Shown here one piece after another: positions 42,082-49,849 of a stretch of 57,408 bases of DNA; the stretch's first letter is position 1; each line of letters starts with the position of its first letter. Where the stretch lies: positions 1 to 57,408 of the forward strand of contig JBEKOB010000021.1 in the NCBI GenBank assembly GCA_049522195.1, written 5' to 3'. The translations under genes were made by a program, and so were the position numbers. The notes beneath the pieces are model-generated. The model was not told where the DNA came from, did not search any database, and saw only the letters and a list, made by a program, of their open reading frames with translations. This DNA comes from UBA9647 sp049522195 (GTDB lineage Bacteria > Bacteroidota > Ignavibacteria > UBA10030).

Positions 42082-42915
42082 ATGCTGCCACCAAAAAAAT
42101 CCCTCGGACAAAATTTCCTTCGCGACGAGAATGTTGCGCGCAACATTGTCGACAGCCTGCATTTGCGCGCCGACGATGTTGTCGTCGAAATAGGCCCGGG
42201 GCAGGGGGCGCTAACCAAGCACCTCCGCGATCGGTGCGCACGGCTCATCGCCATCGAGATCGATGAGCGGGCGGTCGGCATTCTCAAAGAGTTGTTCGGC
42301 ACATCGATCGATATCGTGCACGCAGATGTTCGCACGGTTTCTCTCGCCGAGTTCACCGGCCGAACCAAGCAGCGGCTTCGCGTCGTTGGAAATATCCCGT
42401 ACAACATCACAAGCGAAATTCTGTTTTGGCTCTTTGACCAGCATGACGTTGTCGGTGACGCAACATTGATGGTGCAGCTCGAAGTTGCCCGGCGGTTTGT
42501 CGCGCCGATCGGGACCAAGGACTATGGCATCTTGGCGGTGTCGGTTCGGTACTACACCGAGCCCGAGCTTTTGTTCAAGGTTTCGCGGAACTCGTTCTAC
42601 CCGCGGCCGGGAGTGGATTCGGCCATTGTGCGACTCGGGTTCCGCCAGCGGCTTGCTGAGTGTGATCGAGAGCTCTTGACTGCCATTGTCCGATCGACTT
42701 TTGGGAAACGACGGAAAACGCTTAGAAACGGGCTCCGGTATATGGGGTTCCCGGATTCTCAGCTTGACGCGATCTCCTTTGATCTTGCAAGAAGGCCGGA
42801 GCAACTCTCACTTGAGGAATTCCTGGAGCTTACACGCCTTCTCCATCCGTTCCGGGACCAGGTCGGCAAGGGAGCATTTGCTCTGCCAGGGGCGGGATCG
42901 AAACGAGCAGATTGA
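42082..42915 (+). CDS. rsmA: 16S rRNA (adenine1518/1519-N6)-dimethyltransferase
   Basis: A 277-aa KsgA/RsmA methyltransferase. It dimethylates two adjacent adenosines in the 3' hairpin of 16S rRNA during 30S maturation. Landmarks: PKKSLGQNFLRDENV at the N terminus, motif I VEIGPGQGALTKHL (~35-48), motif II AIEIDERAV, and the catalytic N-I-P-Y at 104-107 (VVGNIPYNITSEIL). FYPRPGVDSAIV and TFGKRRKTLRN lie in the C-terminal half. The ATG at 42082 is preferred over in-frame codons further upstream because homologues begin just before KKSLGQNF. It is divergent from the polysaccharide locus and followed by a PAP2-family gene 52 bp later. Confidence 0.95.
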   Translation: MLPPKKSLGQNFLRDENVARNIVDSLHLRADDVVVEIGPGQGALTKHLRDRCARLIAIEIDERAVGILKELFGTSIDIVHADVRTVSLAEFTGRTKQRLRVVGNIPYNITSEILFWLFDQHDVVGDATLMVQLEVARRFVAPIGTKDYGILAVSVRYYTEPELLFKVSRNSFYPRPGVDSAIVRLGFRQRLAECDRELLTAIVRSTFGKRRKTLRNGLRYMGFPDSQLDAISFDLARRPEQLSLEEFLELTRLLHPFRDQVGKGAFALPGAGSKRAD

Positions 42916-42967
42916 ATGTCGACGGTGTGCTTCCTTTGTACCTCAATCGAATAATTCTGTGTGCTGA

Positions 42968-43915
42968 ATGAATCCTCGCAAGCTCTTCTCTCTGCTTTCA
43001 CCAGCCGATTTGGTATCAATCGTCTTTCTCCTCTTTCTGATCGCTCTGAACCTGATTTTCTTCGCGCGTGTTCCCCAGTGGCTTGAACTTACCGCAATTA
43101 ATCTGGCGGTCATTGGAGTCGTGTTTTTCCTGGCCTGGGGGGCAGAAGAGAAAAAGACCCGACTGCTGAAGGGATTGCACAGATGGTACTGCTATCTCAT
43201 CATCCTCTTCATTTTCAAAGAGCTGTACCTGATGGTGCATCCCATTCATCCGACTGACTACGACACTGTCCTTATTGCCATCGACCACTGGATCTTTGGC
43301 GTCAACCCGACTCAATGGGTCAGTCAATTTGCCCGTCCGGTGCTGACCGAGATTCTCCAGATTGCGTATTTTTCGTACTATATTCTTTTTATCATCCTTG
43401 GAGTCGAGCTGTATCGACGGTACGCCATCGAGGATTTTGACAAAGCGGCGTTCTTGATCGTCTACGGTTTCTATCTCTCCTATCTGGGGTACTTTTCCCT
43501 GCCGGGAGTTGGACCGCGCTTCACACTCCACGATTTCTCCATGTTGGAAACAGAACTTCCGGGAATCTTCCTGACGAATACGCTGCGCGCGATCATCAAC
43601 GCGGGAGAATCAATCCCGCAGCTAAAGGATCATGCGATAGACGTCGTGCAACGCGACGTGTTCCCGAGCGGACACACACAACTGACGTTGATCGTGATGG
43701 GGCTTGGATTTCGCTATAAGCTGAAGTCGCGCTGGGTTCTGCTCACATTCGGGAGTCTGCTCATTCTTGCAACAGTCTATCTTCGCTATCACTATGTCGT
43801 CGATCTGGTTGCAGGGGCACTTCTTGCCTGGTTCACGTTCTGGACGGGGGACAGGCTGGAGGTGTGGTGGCGTGGGATGAGGCGGCGTCTCGGCGGAGAA
43901 CAAAAGTTGACTTGA
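42968..43915 (+). CDS. PAP2-superfamily membrane phosphatase / inositolphosphotransferase-like protein
   Basis: A 315-aa membrane protein with about seven helices. PAP2 motif C2 is FPSGHTQL (SGH at 234-236) and motif C3 is RYHYVVDLVAG (Arg273, His275, Asp279), the catalytic histidine and its partner. The layout, with 'HWIFGVNPTQWV' before the core and 'SLPGVGPRF' mid-chain, resembles the PAP2_3 group (inositol phosphorylceramide synthase-like) more than small undecaprenyl-PP phosphatases. It hydrolyses or transfers a lipid phosphate outside the membrane. It is likely co-transcribed after rsmA. A 9-bp inverted repeat covers its stop codon. Confidence 0.85.
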   Translation: MNPRKLFSLLSPADLVSIVFLLFLIALNLIFFARVPQWLELTAINLAVIGVVFFLAWGAEEKKTRLLKGLHRWYCYLIILFIFKELYLMVHPIHPTDYDTVLIAIDHWIFGVNPTQWVSQFARPVLTEILQIAYFSYYILFIILGVELYRRYAIEDFDKAAFLIVYGFYLSYLGYFSLPGVGPRFTLHDFSMLETELPGIFLTNTLRAIINAGESIPQLKDHAIDVVQRDVFPSGHTQLTLIVMGLGFRYKLKSRWVLLTFGSLLILATVYLRYHYVVDLVAGALLAWFTFWTGDRLEVWWRGMRRRLGGEQKLT

Positions 43916-43927
43916 TACTCAAGTCAA
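43907..43927. repeat. perfect inverted repeat over the PAP2 gene stop codon
   Basis: TTGACTTGA-TAC-TCAAGTCAA: a 9-bp stem with a 3-nt loop. The stop codon TGA is 43913-43915. No T tract follows directly, so it is a weak terminator at best; alternatively it is an operator for the small gene at 43990. Confidence 0.6.
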
Positions 43928-43989
43928 AATCTCCTATGTTTTTGAAGTGAGTTTCGGATCTTTGATGCAGAGGAGGTTGGTGAGTTGCT

Positions 43990-44256
43990 ATGACACAGGA
44001 AATGATTTTGAAAGAGCTCGAGTCGCTTGCTTCCAGCAGCGGGATAGCGGTCCGCTACGAGAAGGGGGATTTTGAAGGAGGCTTCTGTGTGCTCAAGGCA
44101 GAGCGGCTCATCGTTGTGAACAAGAAACTGCCACCGTCCAAGAAGGCATCCGTCCTCGCGCAAGGGCTCGCGGAAATCGGCATCGAAGACCGGTATCTCA
44201 AACCCGCGATCCGGGAATTCATCGAAGAGGAGCTTGTGAAGCTCGTGCGCTCATAG
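43990..44256 (+). CDS. small conserved-type protein, function unknown
   Basis: An 88-aa soluble protein beginning MTQEMILKELESLASSSGIAV. A beta-strand rich centre (VRYEKGDFEGGFCVLKAERLIVVNKKL) is followed by two helices (ASVLAQGLAEIGIEDRYLKPAIREFIEEEL). I do not recognise the family, but codon use looks coding, the frame stops in all upstream positions, and homologous small proteins of this shape are common in Bacteroidota-like genomes. AGGAGG is present but 13 nt upstream of the ATG, which is far. It lies between the PAP2 and LysE genes. Confidence 0.6.
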   Translation: MTQEMILKELESLASSSGIAVRYEKGDFEGGFCVLKAERLIVVNKKLPPSKKASVLAQGLAEIGIEDRYLKPAIREFIEEELVKLVRS

Positions 44257-44410
44257 CGTTGCTTCCGGCTCCGGTAGTTGCCTTCATAGTCTGTCCGTAT
44301 CCGATCCCCATACGAAAGGCGAAAAAATTCTCCGACACTCTCCTACTTCAACTCCGATCTCTGCGTGGACCTGTCTTTCGTCATAACTGAGCACGAATAA
44401 CGAGAGCCCC

Positions 44411-45028
44411 GTGGAATACACTCTCCTCCTCAAAGGGATCATCATCGGCTTCGCTCTGGCGTTGCCCATCGGCCCCATCGGTATCCTGTGCATTCGGAAA
44501 ACAGCCACAGAAGGGCATCTTTCCGGCATGGTGATTGGGTTTGGGGCGGCCACGGCAGATGCCGTCTACGGGTTCATTGCAGCGTTCGGCTTGACAGTTA
44601 TTTCGGATGCCCTTGTAACAAGGCAGGGGTGGCTCCGTCTTATAGGAGGAGCATTTCTCTGTTACCTCGGCATCAAGACGCTGATGGCGAAACCGGCGGA
44701 GAACTCGCAGGGATCGAACGGAAAAGGACGTCTGGCTTCCTATGTTTCCACATTTCTCCTGACGCTTACAAATCCGCTTTCGATTATTGCTTTCCTTGGC
44801 GTCTTCGCAGGATTCGGACTCCGAAACACTGATTTGAGTCTGGGCTCCGCAACGACGCTCATCGGGGGGGTTTTCCTCGGTTCCTCGCTCTGGTTTTTTC
44901 TCCTGAGCTATGGCATCACGCTTTTTCGTCAAAAGATTAACGCCACAGGACTGGGGTGGGTGAATCGGATCACGGGTATTCTGATCATCATATTTGGCGT
45001 CATTGCGATGGCCAGTTTTTTGACGTAG
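44411..45028 (+). CDS. LysE/RhtB-family exporter
   Basis: A 205-aa inner-membrane protein with six helices. It starts YTLLLKGIIIGFALALPIGPIG with the family signature G-x-x-x-x-P-G-P near the N terminus, then 'ATADAVYGFIAAFGL', 'LGIKTLMAK', a polar cytoplasmic loop (~95-107, ENSQGSNGKG), and 'FLLTLTNPLSIIAFLGVFAG'. The family exports amino acids or related small molecules; substrate not predictable. The start codon is GTG. It is 90 bp before the phosphatase gene, in the same direction. Confidence 0.88.
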   Translation: MEYTLLLKGIIIGFALALPIGPIGILCIRKTATEGHLSGMVIGFGAATADAVYGFIAAFGLTVISDALVTRQGWLRLIGGAFLCYLGIKTLMAKPAENSQGSNGKGRLASYVSTFLLTLTNPLSIIAFLGVFAGFGLRNTDLSLGSATTLIGGVFLGSSLWFFLLSYGITLFRQKINATGLGWVNRITGILIIIFGVIAMASFLT

Positions 45029-45119
45029 GCGGGTTTCCGGCTGCATGTCGTGAAGTCCCGCTCGCATCCTCTTCAATCAACGATCTCGGCAACGGTATCG
45101 TCCCTGGGAGTGGGTTGAC

Positions 45120-47546
45120 ATGGATAAACTCAAAAAGCTTCTTCCCTTCCTGCTTCTCCTCGTACTCTCCTCTTTTGTCATCGTCGAGTTTTTTCCCCGC
45201 GCGTACCCCTCTGGCGGTCTCCGCCTTCCGCTCGATGCACAGGCGATTGAGCTGCGTTCCCGTGAATTGATGGTCCGTTTGGGCATCAGCCCGGAGGGAT
45301 TGACACCGCAGGCTCAGCTCAAGTATGATCAGGCGCTTTTCCGTCAAGTGGAGGAGCGGTACGGTGTTGAGAAGTCGAACGAAATAATACAAAGCAGAAT
45401 CCCGGTGCATCACTGGGATGTGACGTGGAGAAAGGCCTCAGCGATTTCGATAGCAATGAATCAGGGTGAAGATCCATCCAAACAAGGGGAACGGGTAGCC
45501 GAGATCATTCGCGGAAATGTGTTCATGCAGCTCGGTACGGACGGACGGTTGCTGGAGTTCGAGCGGAAAGTTCCGGACAGCCTTTCACTTCCCAGCGTGA
45601 CCCAGCCAGAGGCAAAGGCGCTTGCCGGTGCCTTCCTGCGCGAATATGGAGCTCCGGCTGTTGTGCTTTCCGACACTGCTCAACCTGCATCCGAGAAACG
45701 CATTGAACAGAAGAAGCGGAATGATTATGAATTTGTCTGGAGCAGCAGATCAACGGAGCTCGGCAACCCGATGAGTATCACGGTCATGGTCGCTGGCTCG
45801 AGCGTTGTCCACTTCCAAGTTCGGGAGGAAGTGCCGGAGCAATTCAGGAAATCCGATTTCGAAACCGCATCCCAGGTGATCATTTTGATCGTGTATTTCC
45901 TCGTTGTGATTCTCATGTTAATCGTGGCGTTCCGGCGGTTTCGTTCGTTCGAGATCGGCTTCCGCCTTGGGGCGATGATTGGTGTCGTTGGTGCACTGGT
46001 TCTGGGAATTGAGATTTATCTGACGATGCGTGGGGACAGGGGTTGGGCTATTCTCATCCCGCTCATCCTCGGTCCGCTGTTCTATGGCGGCGGATTGGTT
46101 GTGGTGTGGGCAGTCGGTGAATCTGTGGCGCGTGAATCGTGGAAGGAAAAACTTGTATCATTAGACCTTCTCTCCAAGGGTTATCTGGTTCATTCCAGGA
46201 TCGGGGAAAACGTTGTTCGTGGAGTGACACTGGGGTTCGCGGGATTCGCGCTCTCCTTGATCCTGACATTCCTCGCGGGAAAGATGACGCACACGTGGAT
46301 CAACGGTCTTGATGAGTCAGCGACAGAGAGTTTCGGCACATTCGCTTCATGGTTGTACGTGCTCGGCTTCGGTCTGAGCACAAATGCCTACAAGGTCGCC
46401 ATTATTATCCTCTTCGCTGTTTCGTTTCTCCGCAGAAGGATCTCCTCAGCGTTCCCGCTCATTGCACTGGGTGCTGTCTTCATGGCCCTGACATCCCCCG
46501 GATATCTGTCCCCCTTTTGGATCGGCGTCCTGATACAGGTACTGGTGGGAGCCGTATCAGTCTGGGCCTTCTATCGCTATGACGCGCTTGCGGCATTTCT
46601 GTCGCTCTACACGATCTCGGTGTTGCAGGAAGCGGGAGGGCTGCTCGTTGCAGGGAATCCGACCTATGCACAATCAGGGTTCATCATCGTTGCAGGGTTG
46701 GGGCTTCTCGTTGTCGGTGGACTGGCGAGCCAGATGCGAAAACGGGAGGTCACCGATTTTGACGATATCGTGCCCGCGTTCGCGAAGCACATAACCGAGC
46801 GCCAACGATTGCAGCAGGAGCTGGAGATTGCCAGAAGTGTGCAGATGAGCTTCCTGCCGAAGACGAATCCGAGCATGGTCGAGCTTGACATTGCATCACG
46901 CTGCGCCCCCGCGCTCGAAGTGGGAGGCGATTACTACGACTTCATCGATCTTCCGGAGAAAAGGCTCGGTGTTGTTGTCGGAGACGTTTCGGGGAAGGGG
47001 ACACAAGCGGCATTCTTCATGACGCTCACGAAAGGTTTCGTGCGTGCGCTCGCTGAGGTTTCGGGCTCACCATCTGCAGTGCTAACGCAGGTCAACAAGC
47101 TCTTCTACGAAAATGTGGACAGAGGGGTGTTTATCAGTATGGTGTATGGCATCTTCGACACTCAGCGCCACCTTCTGACGCTGGCCCGGGCCGGTCACAA
47201 TCCCGTCATTATGCGCAAAACACAGGCAAACGAGGTGCAGGTTGTCAATCCGATGGGGTTGGCACTCGGTCTCGATCCCGGGGCGACCTTTGTGAAGTCT
47301 ATTCAAGAAGTCTCCATCCCTTTCCAATCCGGTGACCTTTTTGTATTCTATACGGACGGCTTCCCTGAAGCGATGAATAAGACACTCGAAGAATTTGGGG
47401 AGGAGCGACTCTGCCGCACCGTTGAGAAGTACGCCGACGGCTCGGCAGCTGAGATTATGGACGGCGTGTTCGCTGATATGCGTCAGTTCGTTGGAAAAGC
47501 GAAACAACACGACGATATGACGATTGTCGTGGTCAAGGTCGTCTAG
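45120..47546 (+). CDS. membrane-anchored SpoIIE/RsbU-type PP2C serine phosphatase
   Basis: An 808-aa signalling protein. One N-terminal helix (~7-25), then a large extracytoplasmic region (~26-248), then about eight to nine helices (~250-538), a coiled-coil linker (~556-580, ERQRLQQELEIARSVQMSFLP), then the phosphatase (~585-808). Phosphatase motifs: EVGGDYYDF with the metal Asp (600-608), GDVSGKG (621-627), ARAGHNP (689-695), YTDG (~744-747) and HDDMT (~797-801). RsbU-like enzymes dephosphorylate a STAS anti-anti-sigma factor. No STAS or anti-sigma gene is next to it. The large sensor and membrane part suggests it reads an external or membrane signal. Confidence 0.9.
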   Translation: MDKLKKLLPFLLLLVLSSFVIVEFFPRAYPSGGLRLPLDAQAIELRSRELMVRLGISPEGLTPQAQLKYDQALFRQVEERYGVEKSNEIIQSRIPVHHWDVTWRKASAISIAMNQGEDPSKQGERVAEIIRGNVFMQLGTDGRLLEFERKVPDSLSLPSVTQPEAKALAGAFLREYGAPAVVLSDTAQPASEKRIEQKKRNDYEFVWSSRSTELGNPMSITVMVAGSSVVHFQVREEVPEQFRKSDFETASQVIILIVYFLVVILMLIVAFRRFRSFEIGFRLGAMIGVVGALVLGIEIYLTMRGDRGWAILIPLILGPLFYGGGLVVVWAVGESVARESWKEKLVSLDLLSKGYLVHSRIGENVVRGVTLGFAGFALSLILTFLAGKMTHTWINGLDESATESFGTFASWLYVLGFGLSTNAYKVAIIILFAVSFLRRRISSAFPLIALGAVFMALTSPGYLSPFWIGVLIQVLVGAVSVWAFYRYDALAAFLSLYTISVLQEAGGLLVAGNPTYAQSGFIIVAGLGLLVVGGLASQMRKREVTDFDDIVPAFAKHITERQRLQQELEIARSVQMSFLPKTNPSMVELDIASRCAPALEVGGDYYDFIDLPEKRLGVVVGDVSGKGTQAAFFMTLTKGFVRALAEVSGSPSAVLTQVNKLFYENVDRGVFISMVYGIFDTQRHLLTLARAGHNPVIMRKTQANEVQVVNPMGLALGLDPGATFVKSIQEVSIPFQSGDLFVFYTDGFPEAMNKTLEEFGEERLCRTVEKYADGSAAEIMDGVFADMRQFVGKAKQHDDMTIVVVKVV

Positions 47547-47570
47547 AGAATTTGGCGGCGTCCAAAAAAT

Positions 47571-47662
47571 TCCACGCAAAGGCGCCAAGACGCAACGAAG
47601 ATTTGTAAGCAGTTGCACTTTTTCTTTCAAAACTTTGCGTTCTTTGCGGCTTTGCGTGATAT
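47571..47662. repeat. degenerate inverted repeat (CACGCAAAGGCGCC / GGCTTTGCGTG)
   Basis: The left arm CCACGCAAAGGCGCCAAGACGC and the right arm ACTTTGCGTTCTTTGCGGC-TTTGCGTG are imperfect complements around a ~45-nt centre. Similar arms occur at ~34315-34388, and in weaker form at ~23030-23055 (CCACAAAGGCACAAAAAG). It lies in the gap before aroQ. Confidence 0.65.
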
Positions 47663-47685
47663 TCTCTTCAATGATGGGAGTGCAT

Positions 47686-48114
47686 ATGCGGATTCTGGTT
47701 GTAAGTGGACCAAACCTGAACCTTCTGGGAAAACGTGAGCCGTCAACGTACGGCACCACAACGCTGTGGGACATCGAAAACCGCCTGAAGGCAAAGTTTC
47801 CCTCGGTAAAGTTCGAGTTCTTCCAGTCGAATAGCGAAGGCGCGCTGATTGACCAACTCCAAAAGGCGATCGACGGCGCGTTCGACGGCGTGGTGATCAA
47901 TCCGGGAGCGTACGGTCATTACTCTTATGCCATCCGCGATGCAGTTGCCGCGCTGAAGACGCCGGTGGTTGAAGTGCACGTCTCAAATATCTACGCCCGT
48001 GAAGAATTTCGAAAACATTCCGTCATCGCTCCCATCTGCAAGGGTGTGATCACCGGATTTGGCGGGATGAGCTATGAGCTCGCCGTCCATTTTCTCATCG
48101 ATGCCAAGAGCTGA
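47686..48114 (+). CDS. aroQ: type II 3-dehydroquinate dehydratase
   Basis: A 142-aa dodecameric-type shikimate pathway enzyme that converts 3-dehydroquinate to 3-dehydroshikimate. Typical sequence: SGPNLNLLGKREPSTYG with catalytic Tyr22, 'QSNSEGALIDQL' (~47-58), INPGAYGHYSYAI with Asn72-Pro73 substrate site, EVHVSNIYAREEFR with His98, and HSVIAP. The ATG at 47686 is chosen because GGGAG lies 5 nt upstream and homologues begin there; the open frame continues upstream through the repeat at 47571-47662, which is not coding. It probably begins a small group with the HAD and acpS genes. Confidence 0.95.
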   Translation: MRILVVSGPNLNLLGKREPSTYGTTTLWDIENRLKAKFPSVKFEFFQSNSEGALIDQLQKAIDGAFDGVVINPGAYGHYSYAIRDAVAALKTPVVEVHVSNIYAREEFRKHSVIAPICKGVITGFGGMSYELAVHFLIDAKS

Positions 48115-48119
48115 AAACA

Positions 48120-48190
48120 TCTTAGCTGACCGCTGATTGCTGAACGCTGATCGCCAGTCGCTCACAGCTAACCGCCATCAGCTAACAGCC
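48120..48190. repeat. GCTGA-type degenerate repeat
   Basis: The gap between aroQ and the HAD gene is made of GCTGACCGCTGATTGCTGAA-like words, with complements (CAGCTAACCGCCATCAGCTA) in the second half. This is a short degenerate palindrome of a kind common in intergenic DNA. Confidence 0.65.
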
Positions 48191-48208
48191 TGAAAATACA
48201 TCACCACA

Positions 48209-48895
48209 ATGATCAAAGCCGTCGTTTTCGATCTCGATAACACGCTTGTTGACTTCATGGCAATGAAGAACCAGGCGATCGATGCCGCCATTCATGCGAT
48301 GCGCGATGCCGGCCTTTCCCTGTCAGCTGAAGAAATCCGAAAACGGATCGATGCCATTTATGCGGAGCGCGGGATCGAGTTTCAGAGCGTCTTCGATCAG
48401 TTGTTGTATGACGAATTCAGCAAGGTCGACTACAAGATCCTTGCATCAGGCATTATTGCTTACCGGCGCGCTCGTGAAGCGGCGCTCGTTCTCTATCCGC
48501 ATGTGTATCTCACGCTCATCGAACTGATGAAGATGAATCTCAAGCTGGCGGTCGTGTCGGATGCTCCCAGCAGGGAAGCGTGGCTGCGGTTGTGTTATCT
48601 CAACCTGCACCATCTCTTTGATGCGGTCGTCACGTTCGACGACACGAAGATGCGAAAGCCGAACCCGGAGCCGTTTGTTGAAGTACTCAGGCGACTCGGC
48701 GTTCGTGCGGAAGAATCACTTATGATTGGTGATTGGGCTGAGCGGGATGTTGTTGGAGCCGCGCAGGTTGGCATGAAGACGATCTTCGCTCGGTACGGAG
48801 ATACATTTGGCACGGTCATCTCTCACGCAGATTACGAAGTCGATGACATCACACAGGTCATCGACATAATCACGCAATTGAACTCGAGGTCGTAG
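48209..48895 (+). CDS. HAD-superfamily hydrolase (HAD-IA)
   Basis: A 228-aa phosphatase-type protein. Motif I is VFDLDNTLVD (nucleophile Asp8 and acid Asp10), motif II AVVSDAP, motif III lysine in TKMRKPNPEPF, and motif IV MIGDWAERDVVGA. The cap (~17-95) is the helical C1 type. It would hydrolyse a phosphate ester; substrate unknown. There is no visible SD before the ATG at 48209 (ATCACCACAATG). It is 4 bp upstream of acpS and likely co-transcribed. Confidence 0.9.
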   Translation: MIKAVVFDLDNTLVDFMAMKNQAIDAAIHAMRDAGLSLSAEEIRKRIDAIYAERGIEFQSVFDQLLYDEFSKVDYKILASGIIAYRRAREAALVLYPHVYLTLIELMKMNLKLAVVSDAPSREAWLRLCYLNLHHLFDAVVTFDDTKMRKPNPEPFVEVLRRLGVRAEESLMIGDWAERDVVGAAQVGMKTIFARYGDTFGTVISHADYEVDDITQVIDIITQLNSRS

Positions 48896-48899
48896 CGTC

Positions 48900-49280
48900 A
48901 TGGGAGCAATTCTGGGTGTCGGTGTCGATGTGGTTGATGTCAAGCGGATGAAGATCGTGCTTGATGCACGCGGGGCGTCCCTGATGAAGAAGCTGTTCAC
49001 GGAATCGGAGATCGCATATTGCTCACCAAAGAAAAACCCGCACGAGCACTTCGCTGCGCGATTTGCCGCCAAGGAGGCGGTCAGCAAAGCAATGCAAACT
49101 GGCTGGAGTGGCAGATTCCGGTGGCGTGATGTGGAGGTTATTAACAATCCATCAGGAGCGCCGAAAGTGATTCTTCATGATTTCGTTGCGGACCAATTGG
49201 TAAACTGCAAGGTGCACCTCTCGCTCTCCCATACCGAGAACACCGTCGTCGCCTTTGCAATCATTGAAAAAAACGGCTGA
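48900..49280 (+). CDS. acpS: holo-[acyl-carrier-protein] synthase
   Basis: A 126-aa AcpS-type phosphopantetheinyl transferase that attaches the 4'-phosphopantetheine arm of CoA to acyl carrier protein. N-terminal motif GVGVDVVDVKRM (metal ligand Asp10), FTESEIAYC, and the signature FAARFAAKEAVSKA (Glu59, Lys58 region) are all present. The C-terminal HLSLSHTENTVVAFAI is also normal. The length is typical. It starts 4 bp after the HAD gene stop. Confidence 0.95.
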   Translation: MGAILGVGVDVVDVKRMKIVLDARGASLMKKLFTESEIAYCSPKKNPHEHFAARFAAKEAVSKAMQTGWSGRFRWRDVEVINNPSGAPKVILHDFVADQLVNCKVHLSLSHTENTVVAFAIIEKNG

Positions 49281-49315
49281 TGGATGTGATGAGGCGGCTC
49301 TCCTTTTACCACAGA

Positions 49316-49344
49316 TTGCAACTCAGGCCAATATTCCATATTTT
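49316..49344 (+). promoter_or_regulatory. putative promoter of the MerR-type regulator gene
   Basis: TTGCAA (49316-49321), a 17-nt spacer and TATTTT (49339-49344) lie about 48 bp before the ATG at 49392. The match is by eye, and a Bacteroidota-type promoter was not seen instead. Confidence 0.35.
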
Positions 49345-49391
49345 CGTTCAAGCGCTTTGATGACGACTCCTTACAGAATGGAGAACATCGT

Positions 49392-49772
49392 ATGAAACAT
49401 ATTGGGATCAAGAAGCTGTATTATTCGATCAGTGAAGTCAGCACGATCACTGGCCTCGAACAATATGTCCTCCGCTACTGGGAGTCTGAATTCCCTCAGC
49501 TGAAACCCGCAAAGAATCGCGCCGGCAACAGGATCTATACAAACAAAGACATCAAGCTGATCCTGTACATCAAGAAGCTTCTTCGGGACGAGCGGTATAC
49601 GATTGAAGGAGCGAAGAAAGTGCTGGAAGAATACGTGCCGGAGTCGGAATCGGTGGAACAGCTTGAGCTGCTCTCAGTTCCGCAGAAGAAAAAAATATCG
49701 GATGATGAAATCCGGGCTGATCTGGTCGAAGTGAAAGAATTTCTGGAAGATCTGGCCGTTCGGCTGAAGTAA
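49392..49772 (+). CDS. MerR-family transcriptional regulator
   Basis: A 126-aa DNA-binding protein. The N-terminal MerR winged helix-turn-helix is clear: YYSISEVSTITGLEQYVLRYWESEFPQL, then AGNRIYTNKDIKLILYIKKLL and a long dimerisation helix (DDEIRADLVEVKEFLEDLA). The C terminus is short and has no metal-binding cysteines, so it is not a mercury/copper sensor. This small type ('MerR family' near 14 kDa) is common in Bacteroidota. It lies after acpS with its own likely promoter; targets unknown. Confidence 0.9.
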   Translation: MKHIGIKKLYYSISEVSTITGLEQYVLRYWESEFPQLKPAKNRAGNRIYTNKDIKLILYIKKLLRDERYTIEGAKKVLEEYVPESESVEQLELLSVPQKKKISDDEIRADLVEVKEFLEDLAVRLK

Positions 49773-49849
49773 GACTACTTCATCGTTTCATTTCTTGTCG
49801 AATTCCTGCAGGGACACCCCCCAAAGTCCCGTTTCACCTCACCTGGGAG

